The notes under the pieces were generated by a model, which saw only the letters and a list, made by a program, of their open reading frames with translations, made no database searches and had not been told where the DNA came from. A DNA stretch of 64,000 bases from positions 2,924,001 to 2,988,000 of the forward strand of contig CM070639.1 of assembly GCA_036346255.1 (NCBI GenBank), given 5' to 3'. Shown piece after piece: positions 13,801-24,970 of the stretch. Origin of the DNA: Ampelocalamus luodianensis (lineage: Eukaryota > Streptophyta > Magnoliopsida > Poales > Poaceae). The position numbers and the translations under genes were made by a program. Position 1 is the stretch's first letter; each line of letters opens with the position of its first letter.

Positions 13801-15652
13801 ATTAATTTAATTGGGATTTTTCAGGCTGAGAGAACTTAGTTTAGCCATAACTTTTGCATCCTAAATCCAAATTGCATGATTCTTGTTCCTAAAATTGTCT
13901 AAAATCAACCTATAGCTGCTGTGTAAGTTTCATTAGATTTGGATGTCTTTTGCTGTTGAGTTTTGTTTGGTGTTCTTCGTTCTTATTGGTGTTATCGTAT
14001 TTTCGCGTTAGGTTCCGAAGAGTTTATTGAACCTGAGAATCCTCCTCTATAGCAAGAGCAATTCCAGCAAGGCAAGCAGTTTGATCATGTTAATCCCAGT
14101 ATTTTAAGTATTTATGTTGTTTGCAAATTCTATGTATGCATTGCTAGTTTGTGTTAAACTATTGTCGTTAGTTGACCTAGTGGATGCATTTTCTTAGGCA
14201 AATGATTATTCTCTACCACCATTGAGCCTAGGTTATTGTTGTGATTTAGAGTTCGTGGATGAGCTCTTGTCACTTAGTAGTTACGAATTAATTGCTTAGC
14301 CATGCTTAGCTTCCAGTAGAAATGGGCGGTTATCGACTTGTCGATAACCTTGATCACATAAAACTTATTATGATTATGATTTCCACCTTGTGCCATCTCT
14401 ATTTATGAAAACTAAAACCTAAAAACAAAGGATTTAGACTTGGGCACAATGGTATGATCGGTGTGCCTTTGGGTGTGGCTGGAATGGTGCAGAGTCAGTA
14501 AGGACCGAACATCTTGTGAGTACACATTATCCGGGCAATTTGTGCGTGCTAACCACACTAGAGGGTATGGGACCTCTCTTGACTTAGTACTTTGGCGTGT
14601 ATTGGTTTGGTCGTGGGAGTCGCAGGAGGGATGGTCTTGGGAGCATTGTAGTGTCGAAAGACTTCACCGTGATGTGATTTGTTGTCTTTCGACTTGCAAT
14701 GTAAGCGTATGGGTTTCTATCCATACGAGCGGCTCGTAGTCAATGCACAATATTGGAAAGCGTCTCGTAGGACTTAGCCGTGCCAGCATACCTTCGGAAG
14801 TGTGCTTTGTGGCTTAAAGGCGGTCTGAAGTGTGGGTACAATGGTACACCCCTGCAGGGTTAAAACTATTTGAATAGCCTCGTTCTAGGTTGTCCTAGGT
14901 TATGGACACGCTTAGGTAAGCTTTTCAAGAGTTAGACTGCAACCTTTTAATTAAAACTTACTGGGTGGTACGAATCTGGGATTCGTGCTATGTTGTGGTG
15001 GCTATTGAGATAGTCACTTACAGGTGGTTACTTGTATGTATCTTTATTTCGCTGTTATTTTGACAACAAAACAGATTTGCAAACTTGCTTTGAAATGTAT
15101 TACATTATTGCAAATAAAGTTGACTTTGTGCAAAATGAGACATACATCCTCCACCCAAATAAGCTTGCATGTAGTTTATGAATAGGTCTGCTATTCCACA
15201 CGTCAGTCTTGCGAGTACCGTGTGTACTCAGTTGTCTTGCTTAAATGTATTTGTTGCAGAGGAAGAAGGTGAGCTTGAGGGGCCTCACTTTTGTGAGTTG
15301 TGTTGTGGTAGCTTATGGGCGACTAACTTGGCGGCGATCGGTTGCCTTGTGGGTTGTGTGGCTAACCTGGCCGACTTTTGTTCTAGCCATCTTATGACAC
15401 CTTTTGCTTCATTTGTCATTCTTGTATATTGTTCTATTTGGCAGTCGGCTCTTTTGTAATAACTTTACTTTATGTATGTCGTTGTTGAACTTAGTGATGT
15501 ATGTTGTATGGAAATGATGTGTAATTTTGTGATGATGTGCATATCTTGCACTGCAGGAAGCATATGTCCATCGAGGCTTAGAATGTTTAATTAGTAACGC
15601 TAGAACCATTTGGAGGTTAAGTGTTACTAGTTAAATATTCCGGGTCCTCACA
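10897..15652 (+). mobile_element. Solo LTR, gypsy-like, nested inside a related LTR
   Basis: Starts TGTAACATCCCAATTTTCAGG and ends CCGGGTCCTCACA, giving TG...CA termini over 4756 bp. Flanks are ACCCT on the left and GCCCT on the right, a 5-bp target duplication with one mismatch. No gag or pol frame and no second LTR is present, so it is a solo LTR left by recombination. Its 5' 500 bp match 16,220-16,715 in reverse complement, including the start TGTAACATCCCAA, showing that it inserted into a member of its own family. TG...CA ends and the TGTAACATCCC start are typical of grass Ty3/gypsy elements; the lineage is inferred. Confidence 0.65.
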
Positions 15653-16715
15653 GCCCTCAGGGTCTTAAGTAGTCAAAGGAGCAATACCACGGCAGAGGCA
15701 ACCTCACCATACCACGGACTTGCTAGATTGACAAGGGCAGGTAGGTGATGAATTCTTTTTAGGGCAAAGTTCTGACACAATAAATGCAGGGCAGAAAGAG
15801 GCGTTGGGAAGGGCCAAAAAGGTGACATCACACTGCTCCCAACCGCTCTGTCCTGACACATGTGCAAGTGCGGGAAAAACTATGACGACCAGACCTCCGG
15901 GAGGTTGTAAGGAAGAAGAACAGAGCCGAGGGAGGTCTTGGACGTCCCTGATGTACTCGGGGTGATCCTGGACGTCCCAGATCTTCCAATGTGGGGAGGT
16001 CCTCGCGACTAGGAGGTCCTGGGGAAGTCCCAAGCCTTTGATTAAGATCTGTCGGCTGAGAGTGCTCAAGTGTCCTTAAGGGCAGCGGGGAGGTCTGGGG
16101 CATTGGATGGAAATCCAGCGGCCCAAAAGGAATGAGCCCGAGGAGGTCTAGGTGGCTGGCTCGACCGAGTCAGCTGGCTGGGTCGGACTCGGGTCTGACT
16201 CGAGCCCGAGTCTAACTTAGCCCTAAATTAGGGTTTCAAACTAATCTAAAGTTTGAGAATTTATTAGAGGTAGCAAACTTACTCCAAAATTTATGAAATT
16301 TTTACAGGAGCTTGCTAACTGAGTTATTGACCTTGTGCAAATTTTGCAGAGGTTTTTGTGCTATAATTTTCCTCCAAAATTCCACAAGGTCTTGCCTGAT
16401 TTGACCGTAATTTGATTTGGTTTGACTGATCTCCAAAAGTATTCAAACAATTTCTAAAAATTGTGAAACTTTCCAGAGGGGTTACACATCAATCCTAGAA
16501 CTTAGGAAAAATATTTCCCGAAAGTGATCACAAGATTTGACAAGAATGTTTTTGAAGACTGAGATGTTAATCAAAAGACTTGTGACTTTTGTATTTCCAT
16601 AATTCTTGTACAGAATTTGTTTAGAACAAACAAGAAATACATAATGTAAGAAAAAGTTTTAATTTCTACTCATTTTCTTACATTTGAAACACGAGTCTAA
16701 ACTTGGGATGTTACA
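15653..16715 (-). mobile_element. LTR, minus orientation, 5'-terminal part
   Basis: On the minus strand this begins TGTAACATCCCAAG at 16,715 and matches the first 0.5 kb of the solo LTR at 10,897. Its inner edge at 15,653 is continuous with 10,896 once the solo LTR is removed. The GGAGGTC array of the left part reappears at 15,880-16,150. Confidence 0.65.
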
Positions 16716-18140
16716 CCCCACTCCTCCTGCTCCTTCTCCTTCGGCCCCTAATCTGCGTCGTGGCTCTCCCGTGGATCCCGCGTCGCCACCACCGGCCCGG
16801 CTCAGCTTTGGTCGCCCCCTCCTCCCTTCTTCTTCCGCCACCGCCGCCCCTACTCGCCCGGCTCGGCTCGGCCGGCCGCCTCCTCATCCGCGCGGCACAG
16901 GACCACGCCGCCACCTTTCGGGTCCTCTCCAGTTGGCCCTCCGCGCACGGCTCGGCCCGGCTCCCCCTCGGTCGCCTCCTCATCCAGCGCGGCCAAGGGC
17001 TGGTGTCGCCGCCGCTCGGGTCCTCACCAGCTCCCTCGGGCGCCGCCTGCACTGTCGGCCCGGCACCCAACTCCGCATGTTCCCTCTCCTCTCTGTCTCT
17101 CTCGTAGCTCACCCGACGCCGCTGCAAGGGGCTCTCCTAGCCCGGCTGCCTGCTTGGGTCCCCTCCAACTCCCTCGGGCCTCTTCCTCTCCCGGCGCGCA
17201 GATCTACCAGCCCAGGGGGCTTCGGCCCGGCCGCCGGCGCCAAGCGCAGAGCTCCCCCTACTACTGCTTATCCAGGTTCTAGCTAAATGCTCAATTGATT
17301 TGGTTGCTAAAATGTATGAATGCAGGTCAAAAATGGTGGATTTGAGAGAGGAAGGGCTACTAGAGGTATGAAGATGCTTACCTAAAGCTCAAAGGGCGAA
17401 AGCCCTTACCTGTGATTTGAGACTGATTTAGATTATTGTGGGGGGGTTGTTGATCTGCAAGGATGGTCGCCGGTGCTCAAGGTGGTGCTGCTAGCGGTGA
17501 GCGGGATGGGTGGGCGACCTTGGTGATGCTGGTCGCCTGGAGCTTCCTCCTCCTGCCTTCGGTTGGGGTGCTGGTTCTGGGGAGAATCAATGGCTCCTGT
17601 GAGAGGAGATGGGGGTGAATGTGAAGGCTCGGGGGGGAATGGACGTGGCTGTGAACTGGGGAATGGATGTGTATGCGTTATTTGGCTTGTGAATGGAGTC
17701 TGTGCTCGTCTTTGCTTCTTCTCGCTCGCGTAAGGTTGAGAAAAGGGGTTTGCATCAATAGGAGGGGCAAGGAAAGGCTCAGGGGAATGGTCCTTGGGCA
17801 GTTTGCTAGTATGCATTGAAGAAGAGACGGATACAAGGAAATGCATGGATGCTGCCCAATGCAATGATGTAATATGCTTCTAGGTTGATTGATGTAAAAT
17901 GCACTATTGCAAATAATGCTAATGCTGATTTATTTATCTAATGCAAATGATAATGCATTTTGATTACCGCCTTGATTCTACTGCTGTGCTGAATGATGAC
18001 ATTGCATGAATGATGCGATATGCTTTAGCTAATTAAGAGCGATCTAATACTATCGTTAACTCACCACTAAGAAAAGATTAACCACTGCTAAACCCCGATT
18101 ACTGCTACAAGGTTAGGTCTAAAAACGCGGGTCCTCACAC
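16716..18140 (+). mobile_element. Probable LTR fragment with GC-rich core
   Basis: From 16,720 to 17,280 the sequence is GC-rich and gives proline/arginine-rich frames on both strands. It ends at 18,140 with GCGGGTCCTCACA, nearly the same terminus as the solo LTR at 15,652. I read it as the downstream part of another LTR of that kind, truncated on its left. No gene is supported; the long frames reflect composition. Confidence 0.4.
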
Positions 18141-18305
18141 AAGTGCCCGCGGCCACCTCGCCTCCTACCGCTCTGCCTCACCGCCCCGCCATACCCTCCT
18201 TCAGTAGTTCAGCCCAGGGAGCGTAGCGCCGTGGGGGAGACCGGAGAGAAAGAGGGAGTGGCATAGGAGCGCAATGGCGCCATGGAGGGCGAGCTAAAGG
18301 TGAGG

Positions 18306-19098
18306 GGGGCTGTCGGTGTTTTAGAACCGATCTTACGTAAAAATGGTTTGATTCGAGGGGTCTCCACAATTGATCACGCACATAGAAAAAGACATAGGGT
18401 TTTATACAGGTTCGGGCCTTCTCCAGAGAGAATAACGACCCTACTCCTGTGTGTATTGTATTGTGTATGGTGGTTACAATCAGTGGAAAAGACTTAGGTT
18501 TGTACTATTACTGATTGTGTCTCCATCCCTTTCTCTCTGACTGTAGTCCTTTTATAGTACATGAGGAGATAGTCGTTCCAGGTCAAGAGGCGCCTTATTA
18601 TTCCGTATAATGTAACGTAATAATGGCAGTAATCATCGGAGTAGTAACCTCCCTATGTCACTGGCGGTTTATCAATCAGAGATAATGATGTGTTATATGC
18701 AGTTATTCCAGAGAATAACTGCGTATATTGGCTGCTTAGATCCCGTAATAAATTGAGCCTACAGGCAAGTGGACCCGACTAACTACGAGGTAGTTGTGAC
18801 TGAGCTGGTCGTAGAAGGACTTACGACTAGAGGGTAATCGTATAAAAACTTACGACTGGGTATTAGTCATAGAAAGACTTATGACCAGAGATGATCGTAG
18901 AAGAACTTACGATCACGTGGTAGTCGTAGAAGGACTTACGACTATGGGGGTGGTCGTAGAAGAACTTACAACCACTTGGTTGGTTTCCCACTTAAGGCTA
19001 TAAGGGGAATACTTAATAGTTGTATGGCGTCATATTTACCCATAATATCAATTACAGATAAATAGTAAAATAAGGATTATTAGATCCTCGTCAGGGGC
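18306..19098 (+). mobile_element. Solo LTR with GGGGC target-site duplication
   Basis: The LTR runs 18,311-19,093 (783 bp), begins TGTCGGTGTTTTAGAACCG and ends CCTCGTCA. The 5-bp sequence GGGGC lies immediately before and after it. The TGTCGGTGTTTT start is common in grass LTR elements. It contains a six-unit tandem repeat and no coding sequence. It interrupts a GC-rich LTR-like segment that continues on both sides. Confidence 0.75.
18806..18992. repeat. Six tandem units of about 30 bp, GTCGTAGAAGGACTTACGAC core
   Basis: Six adjacent units share the form (G/A)TCGTAGAAGGACTTACGA(C/T). Each is a quasi-palindrome, because GTCGTA is the reverse complement of TACGAC. They lie in the 3' third of the solo LTR. 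Confidence 0.85.
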
Positions 19099-20806
19099 AA
19101 ATCGGGGAAGTAGAGCCGGAGGCGACTCCGGACGGGAGGAGCGGCTCTGGACCAGCGGACCGGGCCGAGGCTGAGCCAGAGGAGACGCGCACGGCCGGCG
19201 CCAGGCCATCCGGCCACGCTGGGAGCAAAAGGGGGCAACGCTAGGGAAGGCGGTGCTAGGAGGGGAGGTGGTGGCGGCGCAGGGAACCAGAGCGGGGAGC
19301 GGGCCAATGAAGCCGGAGGCGGATGAAGGCGGTAGAGCTGGAGCCTGGTTGGGAGCTGTGGGGAGGCGACGATGCCAGGAGAAAGGGAGGGAGAAGAGTG
19401 GATTTGGAGGAGAGAGAGAGAGAGCAAGTGAGGGTGTCAACCGGTTTAGGGATGAGGAGAGTGGGATTAGAGAATGGGATTTGTGGGAGTAGATTAGGGA
19501 TAGGAAATTTGGGTTAAGAAATTGGGTTTAGGAAGTTAAGTATAGGAAAAATTTAGGAAAAATTGTATAATTTCTAATAAATTGTGATAGTTAATGTTTG
19601 TAACAATAGAAATTAGCAATAAAATAAATAGATGTTAGCACTGCGTAACTATGCGATCGAGCAAATTCACTTAGGTCACATCGGGCTAACCAGTTTTAAA
19701 ATCTGTGTGTTGAGTAATTATTAAAATAAGATAAAATATCATTAATTCTGTTAATAAAAAGCGAAAATGCGTGCGTAGTAAACCTATACATTGTTGGCAA
19801 ATAGACGGGCAGGTTGAAATGTTTTAATCATGTTAATTTAATTTAATTAAAGCGATCCCGCATTGCTACAGAGGGCAAACCAACGCCGACAGGAGTAGCT
19901 GATCTGGGATTCGTCGATGTCGACCTTTCCTACAATTTCAAAGGCAAGCTATTTTCTTGAACATAAACATAATTATATTAAATGCAAACCGTATATTGTT
20001 GTATCATATATGTATTGCATAAAAATTATTTCTAAAAATCAAATCAAATGAATGAGATAAAGATGAGAAAAATAAGAAATGAGGATGAGGTGAAGAAAGA
20101 GAATTACTAGGCTGGTAAAGGGGGCCCAGGCAGGATAACGCGACGATGGGCCCCCTTTACATAAGGTTAAAATATAAGGACCAACAAAACTCTTACTAGA
20201 TCAGAGATTGTAAATTCAGTGCTAACCATTTTCCGTTTCGACGGACAGAAAATGTTACCATGTTACGTAATTATTATCTTCACAACGGGTCATGTTGGAG
20301 TGTTTTGGCATGGAAGAGAGTTGCCCCAAATGTGATAATGAACAGAGATAAGTCATACAATGCATATTTTGCTATTAATGCTTGCTAAGTACTTTTGTAC
20401 TCAACATTGTTAGTATTCTCCTTTGTTAGATCATAGTCAGGCTGGGGATTATCCCAAGTGGGACGAGGGACGTGCAGGTGCAGATGGGGCTGCAGGAGAT
20501 GAGGATCCTTACTACGAGGAGCAGAGCGAGGTGGACGCCCTATTCGACGCGTGGGATGACTAGAAGGCCGACGAGCATGGCAAGCAAGAGGGGGGCTTAG
20601 TCTCATCTTGCAGTTGTAAATTACTATGTATAATGTAAGACCTTAGCTCTGTGTGGCTAACTGTTGCAATAAAGAACAATTTCTATCTTATTGTTCTGCC
20701 ACGTCAACTCTGGTAAGGCTTATTATTCATTTAAGCGGTGTTCTACCGGGCAAACGAATAGTAATCCGTTTGCTTAAGTGTGATTATATCACCTCCGGGG
20801 TAAGAA
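19099..20806 (+). mobile_element. LTR-retrotransposon remnant, 3' part of an LTR
   Basis: 19,100-19,440 is GC-rich and matches no protein. 20,400-20,610 is acidic and GC-rich, as in the 3' half of many gypsy LTRs. 20,620-20,806 is the same LTR 3' end seen reversed at 2940-3135, but it lacks the terminal GGGCGTCACA. The element is truncated at about 20,806. Confidence 0.45.
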
Positions 20807-20939
20807 AATTTTACTTTTTCTCCAAAATATTTACATGCCCATGTTTTTACGCAATTAATTCAATTTTAATTAGGTTTTTAACGAGGCGGGCACGAGAGGA
20901 ATGAAGATGGGGGTCGCCGCCGCCTCCGTCGTCTATAGT

Positions 20940-21115
20940 TACTTAAGGCTGGGCTTGGGATGGCACGGCATGGCCCCGCCACGACGGGCTTTAGGTCGTG
21001 CTTGGGCCTGGCTAGAGACGAGGTGGGCCGGCACGGCACGGCACGACGCGACTTGAAGCACGGCGGGCCCGTGCCGTGCCAACACGATACGACCCAATGT
21101 CGAGCTCTATTGTGT
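20940..21115. mobile_element. GGCACGGCACGG-rich, possible hAT-type terminus
   Basis: A compact GC-rich block with alternating GGCCGGCACGGCACGG and GGGCCCGTGCCGTGCC phrases, so partly self-complementary. The style matches the termini of the hAT element at 29,306-30,490. I could not find its ends or a target duplication. Confidence 0.3.
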
Positions 21116-21639
21116 ACATATGATTGCCATGACCTTGTTCCTTGAGCTGTACTAACTCCCAATATGTGCCCTGTGATGCTCGGTTGGTAAGACAATTCAA
21201 TATAAGATCATATACAACATGGTCCAAATCGAATATGTGAAACAACCACCGCATCACAATGCCCCATATACGCTGCTATGCTCTTATTAGGGTCACGGTT
21301 GCCGATTAGAAATAACTCAAATCAATCCCCTCAGTACCCTCAAGAATAGTCCCCTGACCGTAGTAAATTTTGAAATTAGTGGCGTTCGACATATTTGATG
21401 TACTGCACCATAAACAAGATTTTCACGATTAACCACATATCTAAAACTAAACTACCAACTGAAAAGGATTATGTACAACACACTATACTACATAACCGTA
21501 CATCTAAAACTATTTAATCCATTCGGCTAAAAAAATTACCTGAAAGGTGGACGGCCGGACGGACAATGCTTCGCTAGCTTCTCTCCTCCTCCCCCTTTCT
21601 TTTCTGTGAATAAAAGTGAGTTATGCCAAAATTTTAGAA

Positions 21640-22140
21640 TCTTTTATATGTAAGATTGTGCAGCTATTTGGAATGGCAATAGAAACTTATGGGATTCTTG
21701 TAGCCATTTGAAATAACATTTTCTTAAATTTAAATATTAAAAAATTTAGGGACATGCGGGATCCTTGCCGTCATTTGTATGATTTTTCTAAATTTTAATA
21801 TTAAAAAATTTAGGGACTTGTGGGATCCTATTGCTATTTGAAATGATGATTGTCCTAAATTTTAATGTTAAAAAATTTTAGCGACATAGTCCCGTCGCCA
21901 GTTGGGAGTGGCGATAGGGCCATGTCGCCATTTCAACTAACGATCATGACATCTCTGCATTGTTCTAGGCTACTGTCACCATTCCTTATGCTATTATCGT
22001 CATTTGGAATGACGATAGGACAATTTTCGTCATTTCAAATTACGACAATAGCCTAATTTTGTTAAAAAAAATAGACTATTTATTTTTTACAAATTTATTT
22101 TTAAATAATATTATTTAAAAGAAAATCAAGAGAAGACTCC
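21640..22140. mobile_element. Diverged Mutator-like element fragment
   Basis: The right end (AAAAAAAATAGACTATTTATTTTTTACAA and onward, around 22,065-22,130) resembles the right terminal repeat of the Mutator-like element at 39,009-40,456. The interior uses the same vocabulary of short inverted modules: CGCCATTTCAACT, CGTCATTTGGAATGACGATAGG. Two tandem copies of an AAAAAATTTAGGGAC...GGGATCC block lie at about 21,735-21,835. No left terminal repeat or target duplication was found, so it is partial. Confidence 0.45.
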
Positions 22141-23300
22141 AAACGAAACCCCAACAAGAGGAGAAGCACACCACAAAGCAAGAAAAAACCATAAGCCTGC
22201 TTTGTTAATTGATCTGCTCCTCCTCAGAGGACACAAACCATGCCACAGGCCCCACTTTTCTTTCTAGGGTTTGGCAAAGCCATCAGCTCATGTCCTCACA
22301 CCCCCAGCATGAGTCCACCAAACCCGTTTCTGTTACTAAACCCTTTTTTAGGTCACTCACCCATGTGGTTTCTTGTCTTGATCTTTCTAGTTGGTTTCAC
22401 CATCATGAGGTCACATTGTTCAATGCTTGATGTCACCATTGTGCAAATATTCATGTAAAGTAAGTTTTGTCCAAGTGTCTAACTCAAGGATGATAAGATT
22501 CAACAGTAGACATGCCAAGTGAAATCCCAATTTGTCTTGTAGCATAAATTTTGGCGGCAACTTGCATACTTCGAATGGTAGGATGCTATGCTACTAGTCC
22601 ATTTTGGTTGGTGCATGCCACAAGTGCTTCTTCTGCTATGGCACTATAGAGGAATAGATCATTAGATCTTATAGGATGCTATGCTTTTTAAGAATGCTAA
22701 TCATTTCAAAGCTGTCATGCATGCCCTAATACGTGAGGTGTGTCCTTTTATGCTAACAAACACTTGTAGATGTGATCATGACTTTTGGTGCACAGGTTTA
22801 AATGGGGGCATGCTATCTTTTGTGTACTGTTAACAGATGAAAGGTTTCCTGGGCTGGGGGCACCTTTCGGTAGTAGTAGTACTGGCTAGGGTTTTGCTTT
22901 GCTTGCAATCCAATAGAAAAGATCTGCAGAACTGTACCTTTCATTGTACATGGAAAACCCCACTCAATCTAGCTGTAGTAGTCTTGCAGCAGGTGAACCC
23001 CCTGGCTCCTCCTCACTGAACTGTGGCAGTTATTGTGATGTGAGGTACAAGGCAGCAATAGGATCAAATCACATTTCTTTTTATTGTTGCAAACAGTTCT
23101 TCTGAGTTCTGAGTTTGAATGGATTCTTGCAGTACTTGCAAGATGGTAGAAAAACTGTGTACATGCATGCAAGCAATGAAGCGACAGCCATGCATTTACT
23201 TCTACATGTTGTGTTCATGTTTCCTAGCTGGTCACAGCATTCTCATTTGGAGGTGATGACTTGGTTGCTCGTGTTAATACAGATGCATTATTAAGATAGA
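22141..23300. other. Intergenic, no feature seen
   Basis: Several short open frames occur without recognisable protein character. I see no element termini here. Confidence 0.4.
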
Positions 23301-23305
23301 TATAT

Positions 23306-23549
23306 ACATTTAAGTATAAGTGAATTTTTTTGTCTTCTTTCATCGGTTTAAATTTTTTAGTGAACTGATTGGTGCATGCAACTCAATATGGTATCAAAGC
23401 CGAGAAAGCTTTAAATAATAATAATTACAACCCACTTCTATTCCACGTCTTAGACTTAAGGAAGCCTACATGTGAAAGAAATGTTGAAGTATAAGTGAAT
23501 TATCTCTCTCTCCTCGTCAGCTTAAATTTTTGAATAATACAACTCAATA
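23306..23549 (+). mobile_element. TRIM/SMART-type miniature LTR retrotransposon
   Basis: Two very short LTRs flank an interior of under 100 bp. The left copy contains AAGTATAAGTGAATT and ends CAACTCAATA at 23,388. The right copy starts TGTTGAAGTATAAGTGAATT at 23,482 and ends CAACTCAATA at 23,549. Immediately after the left LTR is TGGTATCAAAGCC (23,389-23,401), a primer-binding site for initiator tRNA-Met. The layout and wording match the small SMART/TRIM elements known in grasses. It has no coding capacity and is diverged. Confidence 0.75.
23389..23401 (+). promoter_or_regulatory. Primer-binding site of the TRIM
   Basis: TGGTATCAAAGCC, complementary in style to the 3' end of initiator tRNA-Met, directly after the left miniature LTR. 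Confidence 0.7.
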
Positions 23550-24970
23550 ATATAGACGTATAGAGTTTGACAGCAACAGCAATGAGCCATAGCATCAGAG
23601 GGGAGATTAACAAGTTGTCAAAACCAAAGGAGATTTCTGACAGGGAGACACGGGCGCATGCACTCACGGATCACCAAGATGTAGCATCAGTATATGTGAC
23701 GCTGGTCTTTCTCCTTTCATGTTTGACATCATGAGCTCTGCCTCTGCTTCACAAAGCATATACTCGTCCGTGTTCTATGCTTCCCATTGAACCACTATTC
23801 CCTGAGGCCTGAGCAGCAACAAAGAAAATCTCCAGCCACCACAGAAGAAACATACATGCATGCAGCCGAAAGGCAATTCTTCCAAGGACTCACCAGACAG
23901 GGCATGGGCATGGCTACAGTGCATGCAACATGTCAATACATCTCGTGGAAGTGACCTATCTAGGTTATCTAGGTTAGATAGGGTAGGTTAGCTTTGTGCT
24001 AGGTTACTGCAGTTCCTGCCTGGCTCTGGTCTGTGAGGATCTTGACTACTATGGCACAGATGAGTGGAGCAGCAGCAGTGGAATCAGCTCCAAGTTTTGA
24101 CTGCATTTGAATGGATCAGCTCCAATGGGGACCTCCACTCAATGATGGATGCTATCATCATCATGAGGTTAGTTCCAATGTTGATGTGGTCATTATGGCA
24201 GACACAGGCACTATCCACACAGCAACAGCGGCTCTTCTTCTTCTTCTTCTCTACCTCTGCTGCTTTGACCCTTGTGTTGACTGGCCCCCTAGGGTCTTGT
24301 CATGGGCTATGGGCTGAGTGGGCTTACCAAATGGAGGAAGCAGCTTCTGATCATGGCCCGGGCCAGCGTATACATCGGCACATAAGGCCTGGATGTGCCT
24401 GGACCACCTGCTAAGCAGTTTATTATACATGCTTTTATGTTCATCTCCAGTCGCACAGCTTAGAGTTGCTGCTAAAATGAACACCGTTCCAAACAGGTAA
24501 AACTGTAGCATGACAGATCACATGGAACTCTGCAAAACAGCCACATAAGAAGCAGGACGAATGCTCTCGGGCAGGAAATAACCAGCATCAGTCACTTGAG
24601 AGCTTGCATTTTCTTTAATGCAATAGGGAAGTACATTCTGATTCTGTACTGGCAGTAAATCAGGGAGACAGAGAAGCACCTACTTCAGCCAGATTACCAA
24701 CTCAAGGCACAACTGACAACAGCAAATAAAATTATAGTATGTGGTAGTCTTTTACGTCGCATTAGCAGTGGCGAAGTGATACATCTCAGCGAGTCCAATA
24801 CAAAATTTTGATGATTTAGCTGAACATGCAGCATACCGAAACGGGCACACAGCAACAATTTGATGCTTTTCTGCTATACCACAGGGCATGCATGTCCTCA
24901 CTTCTTTCTTTCAGCAATACTAATCAAATAGTGGTGGTAAGAATGGGGACAGCATAGCTTGCAGAAACAA
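23550..24970. other. Intergenic, downstream flank of the nucleolar gene
   Basis: No coding region is recognised. The part next to 24,970 probably holds the 3' UTR of the minus-strand gene; I cannot place a polyadenylation site. Confidence 0.4.

Noticed and set aside
16684..17286. A 200-residue Pro/Ala/Arg-rich frame
   Set aside because: It begins inside an LTR terminus and runs through the GC-rich core of an LTR-like fragment; overlapping frames are open on both strands.
19048..19440. Minus-strand Ser/Pro-rich frames
   Set aside because: They cross the end of the solo LTR and its target duplication, so they cannot be one ancestral gene.
24064..24414. A 116-residue frame with a phenylalanine run
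   Set aside because: The run comes from (TTC)n. There is no family resemblance, and the frame lies in the flank of a minus-strand gene.
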